Assembly (NCBI RefSeq): GCF_041956535.1 | Contig: NW_027192202.1 | Span: 257,723-321,722 of the forward strand | DNA length: 64,000 nt | Source: Calcarisporiella thermophila CBS 279.70 | Taxonomy: Eukaryota; Calcarisporiellomycota | Direction: 5' to 3' | Shown: in pieces, positions 44,192-54,741 of the stretch | Layout: each line of letters starts with the position of its first letter | Position numbering within the stretch: the stretch's first letter is position 1 | Position numbers and translations under genes: made by a program | The notes under the pieces: model-generated | The model's database searches: none | Told to the model about the DNA's origin: nothing | What the model saw: only the letters and a program-made list of their open reading frames with translations

Positions 44192-44538
44192 GGCTCTATT
44201 GATAGCGATGAAGGTTTGGAAATAGGGGGGGGGGATAAGGCCACCACAGAAATCGAATCGCCTGAATCTGATACAGATTGTCAGCGAATTTCTGTTTGGA
44301 AAATGCGATCACGGTGGAGATCCCCGCGTCCTGCAAAATGCGCTGTATGTGCCGAAGAGAAAGCATTATTTCTATGTTATATTTCATCATTGTTCGTTGG
44401 TAGGCAGGAAAAAAAAGGAGCAATAGCAGAAGAGACATTACATACAAATAACTTATATATAGGGAGGGAAATAGTATATATAGCTTGGGAAGTGTAAATG
44501 GGTGAGAGAGGGTGTGGGGTTGCCAATGAATCCATTGA
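44192..44538. other. Short intergenic region
   Basis: Promoter of the protease gene and 3' end of the next gene on the same strand. Nothing recognised. Confidence 0.45.
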
Positions 44539-45320
44539 TCATCCTTCTATTTCAAATATCCTCTCTGACGAGAGTGAATCCATCTCGAAGCTCCACCCCG
44601 ACCGCTCGCAGTCGATGGTGTTCCGCCGCGCCCTCTCCCTCTCAAGCTCTGCTGCGTTCTCCTCCGCCTCCCCCTCCTCCAACAATCTAATGTAACTCCA
44701 TCGTCTTGCCTTTGGCCACGAGTTTCTATTGCGTCTCTCGGGTAGGATAGAGCCGCTCCATCTTGTCAAAAAGACCGACAGCATTGCCCCGGAGAGTGCA
44801 TCGGCCACATCTCCCAGCCGTAACTCGCGGTTATTGATTTCGGAGAGTTTCAGCAGGATACGCGGCCATCTGCCTTGAGTTTTGTCGCGACATGGATCGT
44901 GGACTCGGAGCTGAACAAGGGTGCGCGAGAAGGGCGTGAGGTGCAGACGCCATAGTGTATCATTGAGAGGATCGAGAGACTGGCGGCGCGTGTTAAGAGG
45001 GCCCATTTCCACAGTGACGGAGTGGACCTTGTTTTCGTTGGCAAGGGTAGGGTAGTTGAAATTTACGGGCACATGTTGATTCTGGCGGAAAAAGTCTAGA
45101 GCTTTGGAGCGCGAGCTTGCGACTATGGCGAATGTGGTTACGGTGGGGGAAAAGAGGACACGAAAGGGAACGGGAGTTACAAGCGCCCCAAGGTCTAATG
45201 AACCGCATGATGAAGAAATTGCACAGTAGAAAAAAAAAATGGATGATGAGCTACAGGAATGGGCGTGCAGGAACGGGAGGCTCACTACTAACCTGTCAAA
45301 TAACCATATTTTGTGACCAT
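44539..45320 (-). CDS. Protein of unknown family
   Basis: Two exons. Exon 1 (45320-45293) is tiny and gives MVTKYGYLT; a donor GTTAGT and an acceptor at 45195-45196 join it to DLGALVTPVPFRVLFSPTVT. The product is 227 residues. It is mostly beta-like and polar in the first half (HSVTVEMGPLNTRRQSLDPL) and charged and helical in the last third (EEGEAEENAAELERERARR). No family, signal peptide or membrane span is recognised. The alternative is to start in the intron, which gives a Ser-rich hydrophobic N-terminus that looks artificial. Coding is likely because the frame is long and normal in use, but function is unknown. Confidence 0.6.
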
Positions 45321-47416
45321 GCTTCTAGTGATGCAATGCTGATAATGAAATGATCAAACAATGGATGCAACAATTTAAGAAAGGCCTGACAACCTCCACG
45401 ATATTTATATGTCTCATGAGGGTGGCAATACAGGGAAACGGAAAAAAAAGCGTCCCTAACACTCATGTATCATGCTGGCAATCAGAGGAAATATTCACAC
45501 GTGGACTCATTTTACCCTTTCTGAGCCATTTCATGTAAATTGAAATTATGAGGGTAAGGATCTACAATAACAAATGTTTGTAAGACATCGTTATATTCGG
45601 AATAGAACAATCCATTCTGCAGCCTGAATCTCCAAAATTAATTCCAGTGGCCCTCAACCACGGTGAGCGGCGTCTAAATAGAAACAGCGTGGATCGTGTA
45701 ATTATCTTCTCGTAAATTCCATGGAAGAAGATCTCGTTTGACTCGCCCTCTTCCTCCTGCTCTCCGACAAGAGGAAGAGCAAAAAGGAAAATGAGTCTCA
45801 AGTGACCTCCTCCCAACTCAAACCCTTCCATATATTCTTTTCTTCTATTGCTCTCTCATTTGGAAATCCACCGCTCCCCACCCCCCCCTCTCTTGCCCGC
45901 AAATGACAAGTCACGGAGTCTCCTCGGACAACCGCATTGTGCCTTTAGCTTTTCGTCTCGATTGCTTATGCGTGGCAAGCTTCATCTTCAGGGGGGGAGG
46001 CGTGCGGGCCCCTTCCCTTTTTTTTCCACAGTCCCGCTTTCTGGGCCCTACCCTCGCTTGATTCCTAGATCAGGGTTAGCCGTGTAGTCTGGGCCATTTG
46101 CATTTCGACCGGCCTTCGTAGTCAGATGAGCCGGAGGAGTTAGAGTTGCGAATCCAGGTCTCAGTCAGAAACATTTCAGACACGAGATGCAAGCTTATTT
46201 TTCCACTGCAAGGCGTGCGAACGCGATCATTGGATTTCCACTCAGAGTGATTAAATTTGTGTTAATTGGGAGGCATATAGGAATCAGGCGTGAAAAAAGC
46301 CTTCCATCCGGATGCGTTCAACAGCGTGGCGGCCAGGTTAACTCATATATGGGCAGAGGCAGCGGAAAAGGGTCAAATTAGTCGCGTTAGAGTTAACAAA
46401 CATATCCTTTGTGGATCCCGGCTCCCACAAAGAGGGCGAGGAGAGGGGGAGACCACGGCGAGCCATCGCGACTCGCACTCCATCAAGGTCGCCCTCCGGA
46501 CTTCACCCCTGTCCCACCTAATCGAATGCTAATATTAACCTATGGGAGCACAACCTTCATTGCGTTTCAGATGTTGACATATGAAATTGTGCAAAGAGGA
46601 TGATGTAAGGCGGGAATACAACGGTGCCATGGGCAAGACGGTCATGCATCTTGCCGGCTCTGGGTGCAGAAGAAAGGAATACCTTTACACAAAACCCAAG
46701 CTAATCAGGGCAAATAAAGGCATCCTCAGATGGGAGGGGATATTCGGGCAATGAAATGCAAAAATGAAATGGAAATGGAAAGAGCCAATTTAATCGGTTT
46801 GATCGGCTATTTGCCAGGCTACGATCCTCTCTGATTCAAAACAAATGCGGGGAAACTGGCCGCCTACGAAAACAAGTCTAAAAAAAACACAACTGACAAT
46901 TTGCATCGCAATGCATCATCGGCCGTATACAGAGACGACTTCCCTCTGCCCCTCCTCTGAATTTCTCCGTCCAAATCCATCCATTAAATAATGCTAAAGT
47001 GCTAAGCGCTGTCTTGCACACGAGTGCTGAAGCTTTACCCACAGCTCGCCCAAAGTGAGCGGAGATGGAGGGAAAGGAGTGGAAGAGGAAAAGAGGGAAA
47101 CTGGCTTTATGGCTATGCTTTGGATATCGACGCAATATCTTTGGGCGCCACCCTAGACATCGTTTTACTTCGGCGGGCAGCCTGAATATTGGCCCACTGG
47201 AGAATAAACTTATTGCTTGGGACAACGCGGCAAAACTCATTTGCAGACAAGCTGTGGAGATTTTGAAGTGGGTGCGGGATAGCGGCCCTTAGTCATCGGT
47301 GGAGGCTAGGGCTCAAAAGGAATAAGGGATAGGCCCTGGTGTTTCTTGTGCTTCTGCTAACAGCTGGTTTTGGGGAATAGGACAGCTGGATCGCGTTAAA
47401 TAAGCTTTCATTAATT
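45321..47416. other. Two-kilobase intergenic region
   Basis: Short frames on both strands but none with family signals or splice partners. Mixed composition with C-rich runs near 45880 and 46020. This is one of the longest empty stretches; long untranslated or non-coding transcripts cannot be ruled out. Confidence 0.35.
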
Positions 47417-49438
47417 TTATTTTGCGGAAGGAACTGCCATAATGGCCACATTTTCAAGGGATATAGAGGGGTCCACGTAGCGCACAAGCTCCACATTAAA
47501 GCCAAGCGTCTGGAGGAATTGCAACCGTCCCACGTCCAGGATCCGTTTGCAAGAGAGGCCCAGTTGCTCACGCTCCTCGAATGGCAGGCCTGAGAAATGT
47601 TTCCTGGTGAAAGAAAAAAAGGGGGCATGATAGGTTAGACCCACAGGGAAAGGCAGTGCAACACACACAAAATTCCATACTCGTTATTCCCTTGGGAGTC
47701 TTCGTCGATTGAACCGACGTGATCTACGTCCTTCCCATTTCCCTCATCCACCCCTCCTGCCATCTCCCTCTTCGTCAACTTCTCCTCCTCCTCCTCTTCC
47801 TCCTTCTTGTCTGTCTCCTTTTCGGTGTGTTCATCTACGGTTGGCCTCTGTCCACAAATACCCCAGCTTGACATTCGAGTTATTCTCGCAAAGTTTTCCT
47901 CGTCAATCTCAGCCTCACGGAGGTACTCATGGTTCGGGAACAAGTGCCAGCGACAGAGTTGATGACAGCAAAGGGCAATGACAACGCCGGCAACTGCTGA
48001 TCCGTCTTGGATGCTAAATATAAATATTAATCGAGGGTTCAAAAATTTTCATTAAGCAAAAAAGAAGGTAAACATGGTAATATGTCTAAGTAAACTGACC
48101 CTTCGCTGCGAAGGCGTTCTATGTAGTTGGCGAGGCATTTGAGGGTAAGATCGGTAGCTGCTCCGCAGAGATGCTTTGAAAATGCAATCACTTTCTTGCC
48201 ACGGATCTCAGGAACTCCCATCAGGTCGAGATCCTTGATATCAATCGTGACACGTTTGACAATAGGCTTATTGGGTCCCTCTCCGAGGATGGCATTATCA
48301 AACTATGTGGGGGGCGAGAGGATTGAGTGCCACACTAGATTCCTGTTGACAAAGTAAATCCACACCTTCCCTCTTGTGATCTTCCTATCGACTAGAATAA
48401 ATGTGGATTTTCCCTCAGAGTCGTTCAATGCCTGCCGACAATAGCTAGAGAGCTCCCCACGACCTGCACCAAATTCAACAAAGCATGCTGACTTATCCTC
48501 CAACATTCCGAGCCGCTTCATATGGCCGATAAGGGAAGCCTGTTGGTCCGCGTGTTTGTAATTTCTGGTTTTCTCCCTACAGATACGAAAGAAACCAAGT
48601 TTAGCATCCAATGCTAGATCTATTGACCCCCCCCCCTAACCACAAACCTTTTACGCTGTAACGCCTCATGATCTTCTACTCTTAATTGAAGCTCCGGTAC
48701 GTATCGTGTATGCAAGTGTCGTACTCTGTCAATCAGGGCCTGTAATAGCTTGGGGTCCAATTCGGAAAGCATAACGCCCTTTTGACCCGGGATACGCTTA
48801 AATAATTGCAAGTGCATTGTATTATGTTCGTCATCAGGAGGAGGAAGCGTGCAGTTTGCATCGAGGCGGAAGAACGGCTGTTCTTGAAGCAACTCTGGTC
48901 GAGCATTGCAACGCGTAGAGAGGTGTTTTTCCAGCTCTTCCTCAAAGACCGTGCTGAAAGGTATGAGGAGACGGATACCTCCAATATTAAACATGGGAAA
49001 AAAAAGTTGAGGACTGAATAGATACTCACTGAGAGGGATCGTATGGGCAAGGAATTCTTTTTTTGTATGCATTCACATCGTGAATAAGATGCTCGCCACA
49101 ATACCGATTGCCGAGTTTAGTAGCGAGATGGCAGTAGCGCTTTTTGCGTTTGACGTAATAATGACCTAAATTAGATGGTTTAAAAGTTAAGATGAGAACT
49201 ACTTGTGGGAATAATAGCTCATACATTGGTTCGGCTTATTCGGCGGTGGAGGAATTACTTCATCGTCTTCATTCTTTTTCTTCTTCTTCTTCTTTTCTCT
49301 TTTCTTTAACTCTACCCCATCTTCCACAATACCTTCCTTTCGTTTTCTTAAATTCTCGGGATGGTCGCCCGAATTGTTGTGATTGCCAACTTCTGAAGGC
49401 AATCCATTATCTACAGTGAGGGATTCCTCCTGCTCCAT
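47417..49438 (-). CDS. TRM13: tRNA 2'-O-methyltransferase Trm13
   Basis: Methylates the ribose of nucleotide 4 in certain tRNAs. Exon 1 is acidic and Lys-rich with runs of Lys. The zinc region follows: CCCH-type KKRYCHLATKLGNRYCGEH, then RIPCPYDPSQ (CHHC finger) across an intron. A helical middle (EEELEKHLSTRCNARPELL) leads to the SAM-binding fold CFVEFGAGRGELSSYC and FILVDRK, and then the signature VIAFSKHLCGAATDLTLKCL and ALCCHQLCRWHLF. The stop comes after ENVAIMAVPSAK. Many short introns (at least eight). A long acidic insertion (DKKEEEEEEEKLTKRE) sits between the catalytic block and the end, more than in most homologues. Family identification is firm. Confidence 0.92.
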
Positions 49439-50135
49439 GGTTATTAAGGTTTTACTGGAGGTCTAAGATTCAAGTAGGAGGACTGTTTATTGTCGGAGGA
49501 CTTTGAATGTGACTTGCCTCTAGTTCACATTAGGAGCAGGACATTGCACACATTTTTGTCTTAACGGAGAAGGGTAGCGGTGAGCCTCTTATGAACCATA
49601 TTAATAAAACGGGTGCTGTTTCCTATGCGGTAACTTCAAACATCCATACATATATATCCATTTATCTTCATAATGCTTAAGCCTTGTTTGCAGCGTCTTC
49701 TTGAGTGCTGAGAATTTATTGCATTGGAAAATTTCAGAATGAAGCGTCTATACATATAAAAACCAAGAGTTTTCCGAGCGAATCTTCAACGGCCGAATTT
49801 GTATATTCTTCAATAATAAGTTTAAGGACATTCGTCGTGGAAGAACTTGTCTTTGGAATTGAATGGCTGAATACAAATAATGACTTCTTAAATGCGCCGA
49901 ATGGAGAGAATAGTGCTGAATGCATAATATAACAGAATCACGAAAGTGCAGAATCTTTAATAGCCTAACTAACGTCTGCTCAGGGACTCATGAACCAGCA
50001 TCAGTCCCATTCAAAGGGATCATTTTATTTTAACATCAAGGATGGAAACCCCGGGTCCAACAGTGTGAAACGCCTCCGGAGTCAAGCATTATGTCTCGAT
50101 GAAATAGTTAAATAATTAAATAAAATGGGTCATCA
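49439..50135. other. Intergenic region
   Basis: Promoter of the Trm13 gene and 3' end of the wall-protein gene. A/T-rich with short frames only. Nothing recognised. Confidence 0.4.
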
Positions 50136-51164
50136 TTAGTGAAGGAGTAAAAAAGTGCTGGCAAGCGCTGCTGCCATGAGAGCCATTGCTTCTGGCAGAA
50201 GTGTCGCCCCAGCCCCCAATGCCAACCCCATATTGTTGGTTCCAGCCAGCTGATTTAACCCGGTGGGCTGACCGTGTGCTGTTCCGGTCACTGTCTGGAC
50301 CACTACAACGGGCTCGTCTTGAGGGACATCGTCGTGCGCGCCTTGTTCTTGGTCCGCATTCCTATCTTGCTCTTTGAGATCTTTTTTGGGTTTAGCGGTG
50401 GCAGTCACCTCTACGACTTTCTGCGTGACGGTTGCAGTCTTGGTCACCGGTTCAGGAGTGGATTGAGTCACGGTGCGTGGAAGAGAGGAGGAAGCGGGAA
50501 CAGAGGAGGGTACAGAAGATGAGCCACTAGACACCGAGGATGCCTTTGACTTAGACAGGCTTAAGCCACGCGACGAAGAAATTGTGGCGGCAGGATCGGA
50601 TTTGGCAGCACTGGAGGCGGTGGGGATTAATTTCGTAATGCCGCTGGGCAATAGCGTCAGGAGCTTGGATTTGGGCAACCCAAGGGTTGGGAGGTTGATG
50701 CTCGTGGGGACGGTTCGGGTCAGAGGAGGCGGGAAATGGGTCCCGCTTGCATTGAGCGAGGCAGAGGTGTTCACAAGGGCGCTCGGGAGAATGCTTGGGT
50801 CAATCAGTGTTCTGGGGCCATCAGACGAGCCGGGGGGCTTTTCTTTCTGGGGAGGAATACCCAGCGGTGGCAGTCCTACGGGGAGTTTGACAAGGTCCGA
50901 GGGTTGAATGGGCAGTTTACCGAGCAGGTCGTCGACCAAGCCACGCTTTTCAAGATACAAAATTTCCGTTCTGATATCGTCAAAAATGACTTTGGCTTCA
51001 TCTGGATGGATGGAGTAATCCATTTAGCTCCCATGTAAAATGCAAAGTGGCGAAGCAGTCCACATACCTTCTTCTTGGGCATTAGGAGGAGAAGCCTGCT
51101 CCTCCGCCATTGAGACTGCCGCGATGGCCAGCACGGCGCAAAGGATGGTGAACTTAAGCTTCAT
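50136..51164 (-). CDS. GPI-anchored Ser/Thr/Pro-rich cell-surface protein
   Basis: Two exons (51164-51068 and 51001-50136) give 320 residues. The signal peptide is MKLKFTILCAVLAIAAVSMA. The splice QEE|DEAKVIFDDIR is supported because other acceptors bring a stop. The N-terminal third is helical (RTEILYLEKRGLVDDLLGKL). A Pro/Leu/Ser-rich part follows, then a Ser/Thr stalk (SSVSSGSSSVPSSVPASSSL), an acidic run and a C-terminal hydrophobic tail LPEAMALMAAALASTFLLLH preceded by small residues. That order marks a GPI-anchored wall or membrane protein. N-glycosylation sites NTS and NAS are visible. It has no recognised enzymatic domain, so a structural or adhesive role is inferred. Confidence 0.8.
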
Positions 51165-51708
51165 TTCCAATGCGACGACCAAATTAGGGGAATGAGTGGA
51201 TGGAGATTACAAATTAGAATGAGGATATGACAATGGGGCTTCTTGAAGAGAGCGAGGAGGAATGGGAACGCGGAGGAGAGTGGGAGAACAGAGGAAAGTA
51301 GGCGGAACGAAGCGACGTTAATTCAAGTTTAATCAGACGAGAAGGGCATTAAGGTTTGTAGGCGGTATGACAGGTTTAATGAGCTACCAGTGAGACGGTC
51401 GGCGTGCTGTCGCACGAGAACATGATTGTATTAGCACGAAAGCAGGGAAGAATATTAGATGCCCGCCTTTGTTTATTGAGGAAGGCCGCGCGAAGCTTTA
51501 AGCTTCAGACTCGCAATGGACTCTTCGAGGCACACCAACCTAGCCTGTGACTAGCGATTCCCACAAAAGTCCAAATGAAAGCAACTCTGGAAACGGCTTG
51601 AGCCAGGTTGGTTGAGCGCCTATTGCCTGCAACGATTTGTTCGAATATTCTAAACTTGCGCTTGTCTAGCGAGGAACTGGCGGACCACAAGGTGCAATCG
51701 CGGTGGAC
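51165..51708. other. Intergenic region
   Basis: Promoter of the wall-protein gene and downstream part of YbeY. No gene recognised. Confidence 0.4.
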
Positions 51709-52315
51709 TCACCGCCGGCGCCCCAATTTGCCCTTCCACTCCCAAAAGCTCTCCAGAATTCTGCTTTCCTTGTCATGCATCTTTCATAGCCATCAAAGAG
51801 ATTATAAATGCTTTTGAAATAAAATACCACCGACGGCTTTAGTTTACCTCAAGATAATCTTCATCGGTCTCATGATCGTACCCAAGTAAATGACACACCC
51901 CATGGGCGAATAGGACCGGAAATCGCGCATGAAGAGTTTCTCCATGCTCACGGCACCATCGCGCAACGTATGGTATGGAGATAATCATGTCGCCGAGATT
52001 CTTGTCATCCTCGGTTAGAGGGGGCGGAAGATTGCCTGGGGTAATAGCCTGATAAAAAAAAAGACTGAATCAGTTCATGTGCGTAAGATCCTAGAAATCT
52101 TCGCTGGCAACCTCTTGAAATGGAAAAGAAAGTATGTCTGTCGGTCGATCTTTATTCCGATAGCGTTTGTTGAGAGTGCGAATATGGGCATCGTCCGTAA
52201 AGAGAATCCCTAAATCATAGTTTGGGACGCCTGCACATTTTAGAATTTGGCTGAGATCGCGCCTGAGAGTCCGAGTCGGAAGTTTTAAGAGAAGCGAAGA
52301 TCGAATTGTGATCAT
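51709..52315 (-). CDS. YBEY: YbeY-type endoribonuclease (UPF0054)
   Basis: Metal-dependent RNase of the bacterial YbeY family, used in rRNA maturation and ribosome quality control; eukaryotic members act in organelles. Three exons (52315-52112, 52048-51848, 51780-51709) give 158 residues in perfect phase. The start [20 protein letters not shown] is basic and could be a mitochondrial presequence. Core motifs: [20 protein letters not shown], then [19 protein letters not shown], and the metal site [20 protein letters not shown] (HGxxHLxGYDH), closing with [14 protein letters not shown]. All three metal-binding histidines are present. The donor of intron 1 is weak (GTTGCC). It follows the Nic96-like gene in the same direction, 170 bp on. 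Confidence 0.9.
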
Positions 52316-52483
52316 GGTATGGGAATGGCCCCCGTTTTCGAACACAAAGGGTATATCAACAAAAAAAAATTAAGCTGAAAACGAAGAGTGCTTCGGCGGC
52401 AGAAGTCACTAATTAATTTTATTTTTGAGTGTAGCAACGGGAAATTGACAAATATAAAACAAATGGAGACATGCTTCGTGGTG

Positions 52484-53121
52484 TTATAAATGAATACTGG
52501 CCATTGAATTGCTCAGTGCAGATAAGCTGCGATTCCCAAATGAAATTCTACTTTCATCGCAGCCCTGGTGCTGTCCAATCTCTTTCATAAGCCTTTTCCT
52601 TGTATATTCCCATTCGAATTGCAGACCATTCTCAATCATCTCGTCAAAGTCCCTCTGAGTCTAATTTCAAAACAAAAATAAGCGGTTTAGTCAATTATCC
52701 GAGATGTTCCAAAAAGATTCTGACTTCTCTCCGGCATTCTTCGAGAGTACTTATGATAATTCGTTCGTAATCGTGTTGATAGAATTCCTATGGGATCAGA
52801 TGGGGAAGTTTAAAGATCAGAATGGATCAATGATTTGCAAAATGCCCACGTATATACATCAATATGAAAACTCTGTGTTTGCTGATCGATTTCTACAGAA
52901 TATCCCTTTGTTGTTTTTTCAGGGGCTAATGGTGTCGCTTGTTGTAAGGAAGTAAGCGAATCTTTGTGACCCACAGATTGAGCGGCTTTTGTAGCAAGTT
53001 TTCGCGACTGAATCTCCAAGGATTCCAGGTTACGCTCAACATAGGGTAAGTCTACCGTCTGGGTGGCAAGCCGCTCGGATTGTTCTAATAGCTGCTTTAA
53101 GGATGGCGTGTTTGAACTCAT
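52484..53121 (-). CDS. Nic96/Nup93 N-terminal domain protein (short)
   Basis: Scaffold nucleoporin family. Three exons (53121-52858, 52787-52725, 52660-52484) give 167 residues. MSSNTPSLKQLLEQSERLAT and DLPYVERNLESLEIQSRKLA are the family's amphipathic N-terminal helix that docks the Nsp1 trimer. The next block, EFYQHDYERIIISTLEECRR then TQRDFDEMIENGLQFEWEY and TRKRLMKEIG, matches the stretch before the alpha-solenoid. The frame then ends at SMASIHL and a stop. A full Nic96 has about 650 further residues of helical solenoid. None is found here, as YbeY begins 169 bp downstream on the same strand. So this is a domain-only protein or a gene cut by rearrangement. Confidence 0.78.
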
Positions 53122-53338
53122 TACATTAATGGAATCCTTAGTAGTTTTCCAATTCCCTTGACAGCTCGGGAGCCAATGTTATATAAGCCACACGTTATTT
53201 AATATTTCTGACCATTGTAGGTAGGATGTGGCAATTAAATGCCGCCGTCACAAAGGCAGTCTCAATTTCATATTTAGCCTTATTTCTGGGCACCCCTTTT
53301 TTCTGCTCCAACTCTTTATATACGCAAGTACAAGAGAA

Positions 53339-54340
53339 ATGATGAAGTTGTTCCTTGGAAAGCGTGCTCAACATGATACAGGAAAAGCAGCCATCCTCAG
53401 GATCAAAGAAACTATTGTAATGCTCGAGAAGCGCGAGAAGCTGATTCGGGAGAGAGCAGAGAACGAGCACAAAAAGGCCAAGAGTCTAGCTACAAAAAGC
53501 AGAAAAGGTATATGCTTTGATAATTATCCACCTCCTGAAGGGTAGTGCTTGAGTGTATCAGTGGATGATTTTCCTTTGCAAGAGCGTGCATAAGGAGGGG
53601 AGTCGGGATATCATCTTTTACGGGATTGCTTACAGTACTCCTTTTTTTTTATAAGCTGCTCTAAGTGCGCTCCAAAGGCGTAACTGCTTCCTCGATCAAA
53701 TAGAGAGGATCGGCCTGCAATATGTCAATCTGGAGAAACAAATCGTGGCCCTCGAGTCTGCCATGGCCAATATCGAGACGCTGAATGCAATGCGTTCTGG
53801 TGCAGAATCTCTCCGAAACATATATGGAAAAATGTAAGCACTTCCCAAAAGTTTCTCCATCTTGGAGCATCTTAGCACTATGTTTTTTATATTGCCACAT
53901 CAACTAGGAACGTTGAAAAAGTCGATGAACTAATGGATGATATTCGGGACCAAGTGGATATGAATGAGGAGATATCAATGGCAACCACCCAGTCGTTATG
54001 GAGCACACAGGATGATGTCTGCATCTCCCCATTATTCGCTCTTGCTATTTTCATTTGACGCCTATCTTTTAATCCCGTTCAGGAGGAGTTGCTCAAGGAG
54101 CTCGACGATCTACTGCAGGAAGAGTTGAATGAAAACATGCTCAGCACGCCTCAGCCTGACACCCTCCATTCGAGGGTGTCTGAGCAAGAGCCCAAGTGTA
54201 AGTGCTCATTTTGCGAATTTCCCATTCTCCTACGCTCAAGCCCCATCCCCAACCATCTTTGAACCATAGGGAACCAAGAAGACACGGAAGAGAAAAAAAC
54301 ATTGCGCGTCTTGCAATCGACCATGGAAGAGCCGCTGTGA
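53339..54340 (+). CDS. SNF7: ESCRT-III subunit Snf7 (CHMP4)
   Basis: Forms the membrane-bending filament of ESCRT-III in multivesicular-body sorting and membrane repair. Four or five exons. The start (MMKLFLGKRAQHDTGKAAIL) lacks the longer Trp-rich beginning of some homologues; the upstream ATG pair is at 53339 and 53342. Helix 1-2: RIKETIVMLEKREKLIRERA; after an intron AALSALQRRNCFLDQIERI and VNLEKQIVALESAMANIETL; then NVEKVDELMDDIRDQVDMNE and EELLKELDDLLQEELNE. The C-terminus EEPL ends a short helix that could be the MIT-interacting motif. Divergent from the Nic96-like gene by 217 bp. All family elements are seen. Confidence 0.92.
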
Positions 54341-54741
54341 CGGTTAAGCCGCTCTTTACCTAGGCAAACCGCAAACATTGATGATGCTATTAGTTAAGAT
54401 GGAATAAACTAACCCCATTGAGGCCCAAAGCTGTTTTCAGAGAAGAATGCATACTCTCTAGGGAAAGATTGGTGTAGCTCTTATGGAAATCTGATTTTAT
54501 ATATTGACTTCACTGATGCTTTACATAGGAGTGGGAGAAGGAAGAAATTTAAATTGGTAAAGACAAAAAAAAAAATAGTAAAAAGTACTATGCCTAAATA
54601 AAGGGGTAGAAAAAAATATATTAAAAAAGAGAGGGAAAAAAAAAGATTTAGCACTATGGAAACCAATTCCCAGTGAGAGCAAAGAAAGCAAGACCGAAAA
54701 GATTAGGAAGCAAAAGTGAAATCCTCTATCTCTACTCTACC
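54341..54741. other. Convergent 3' spacer
   Basis: A/T-rich spacer between Snf7 and the bZIP gene. Nothing recognised. Confidence 0.5.

Noticed and set aside
45321-47416. Gene in the 2-kb gap
   Set aside because: Frames such as that at 46290-46532 have biased composition and no family motif or usable introns.
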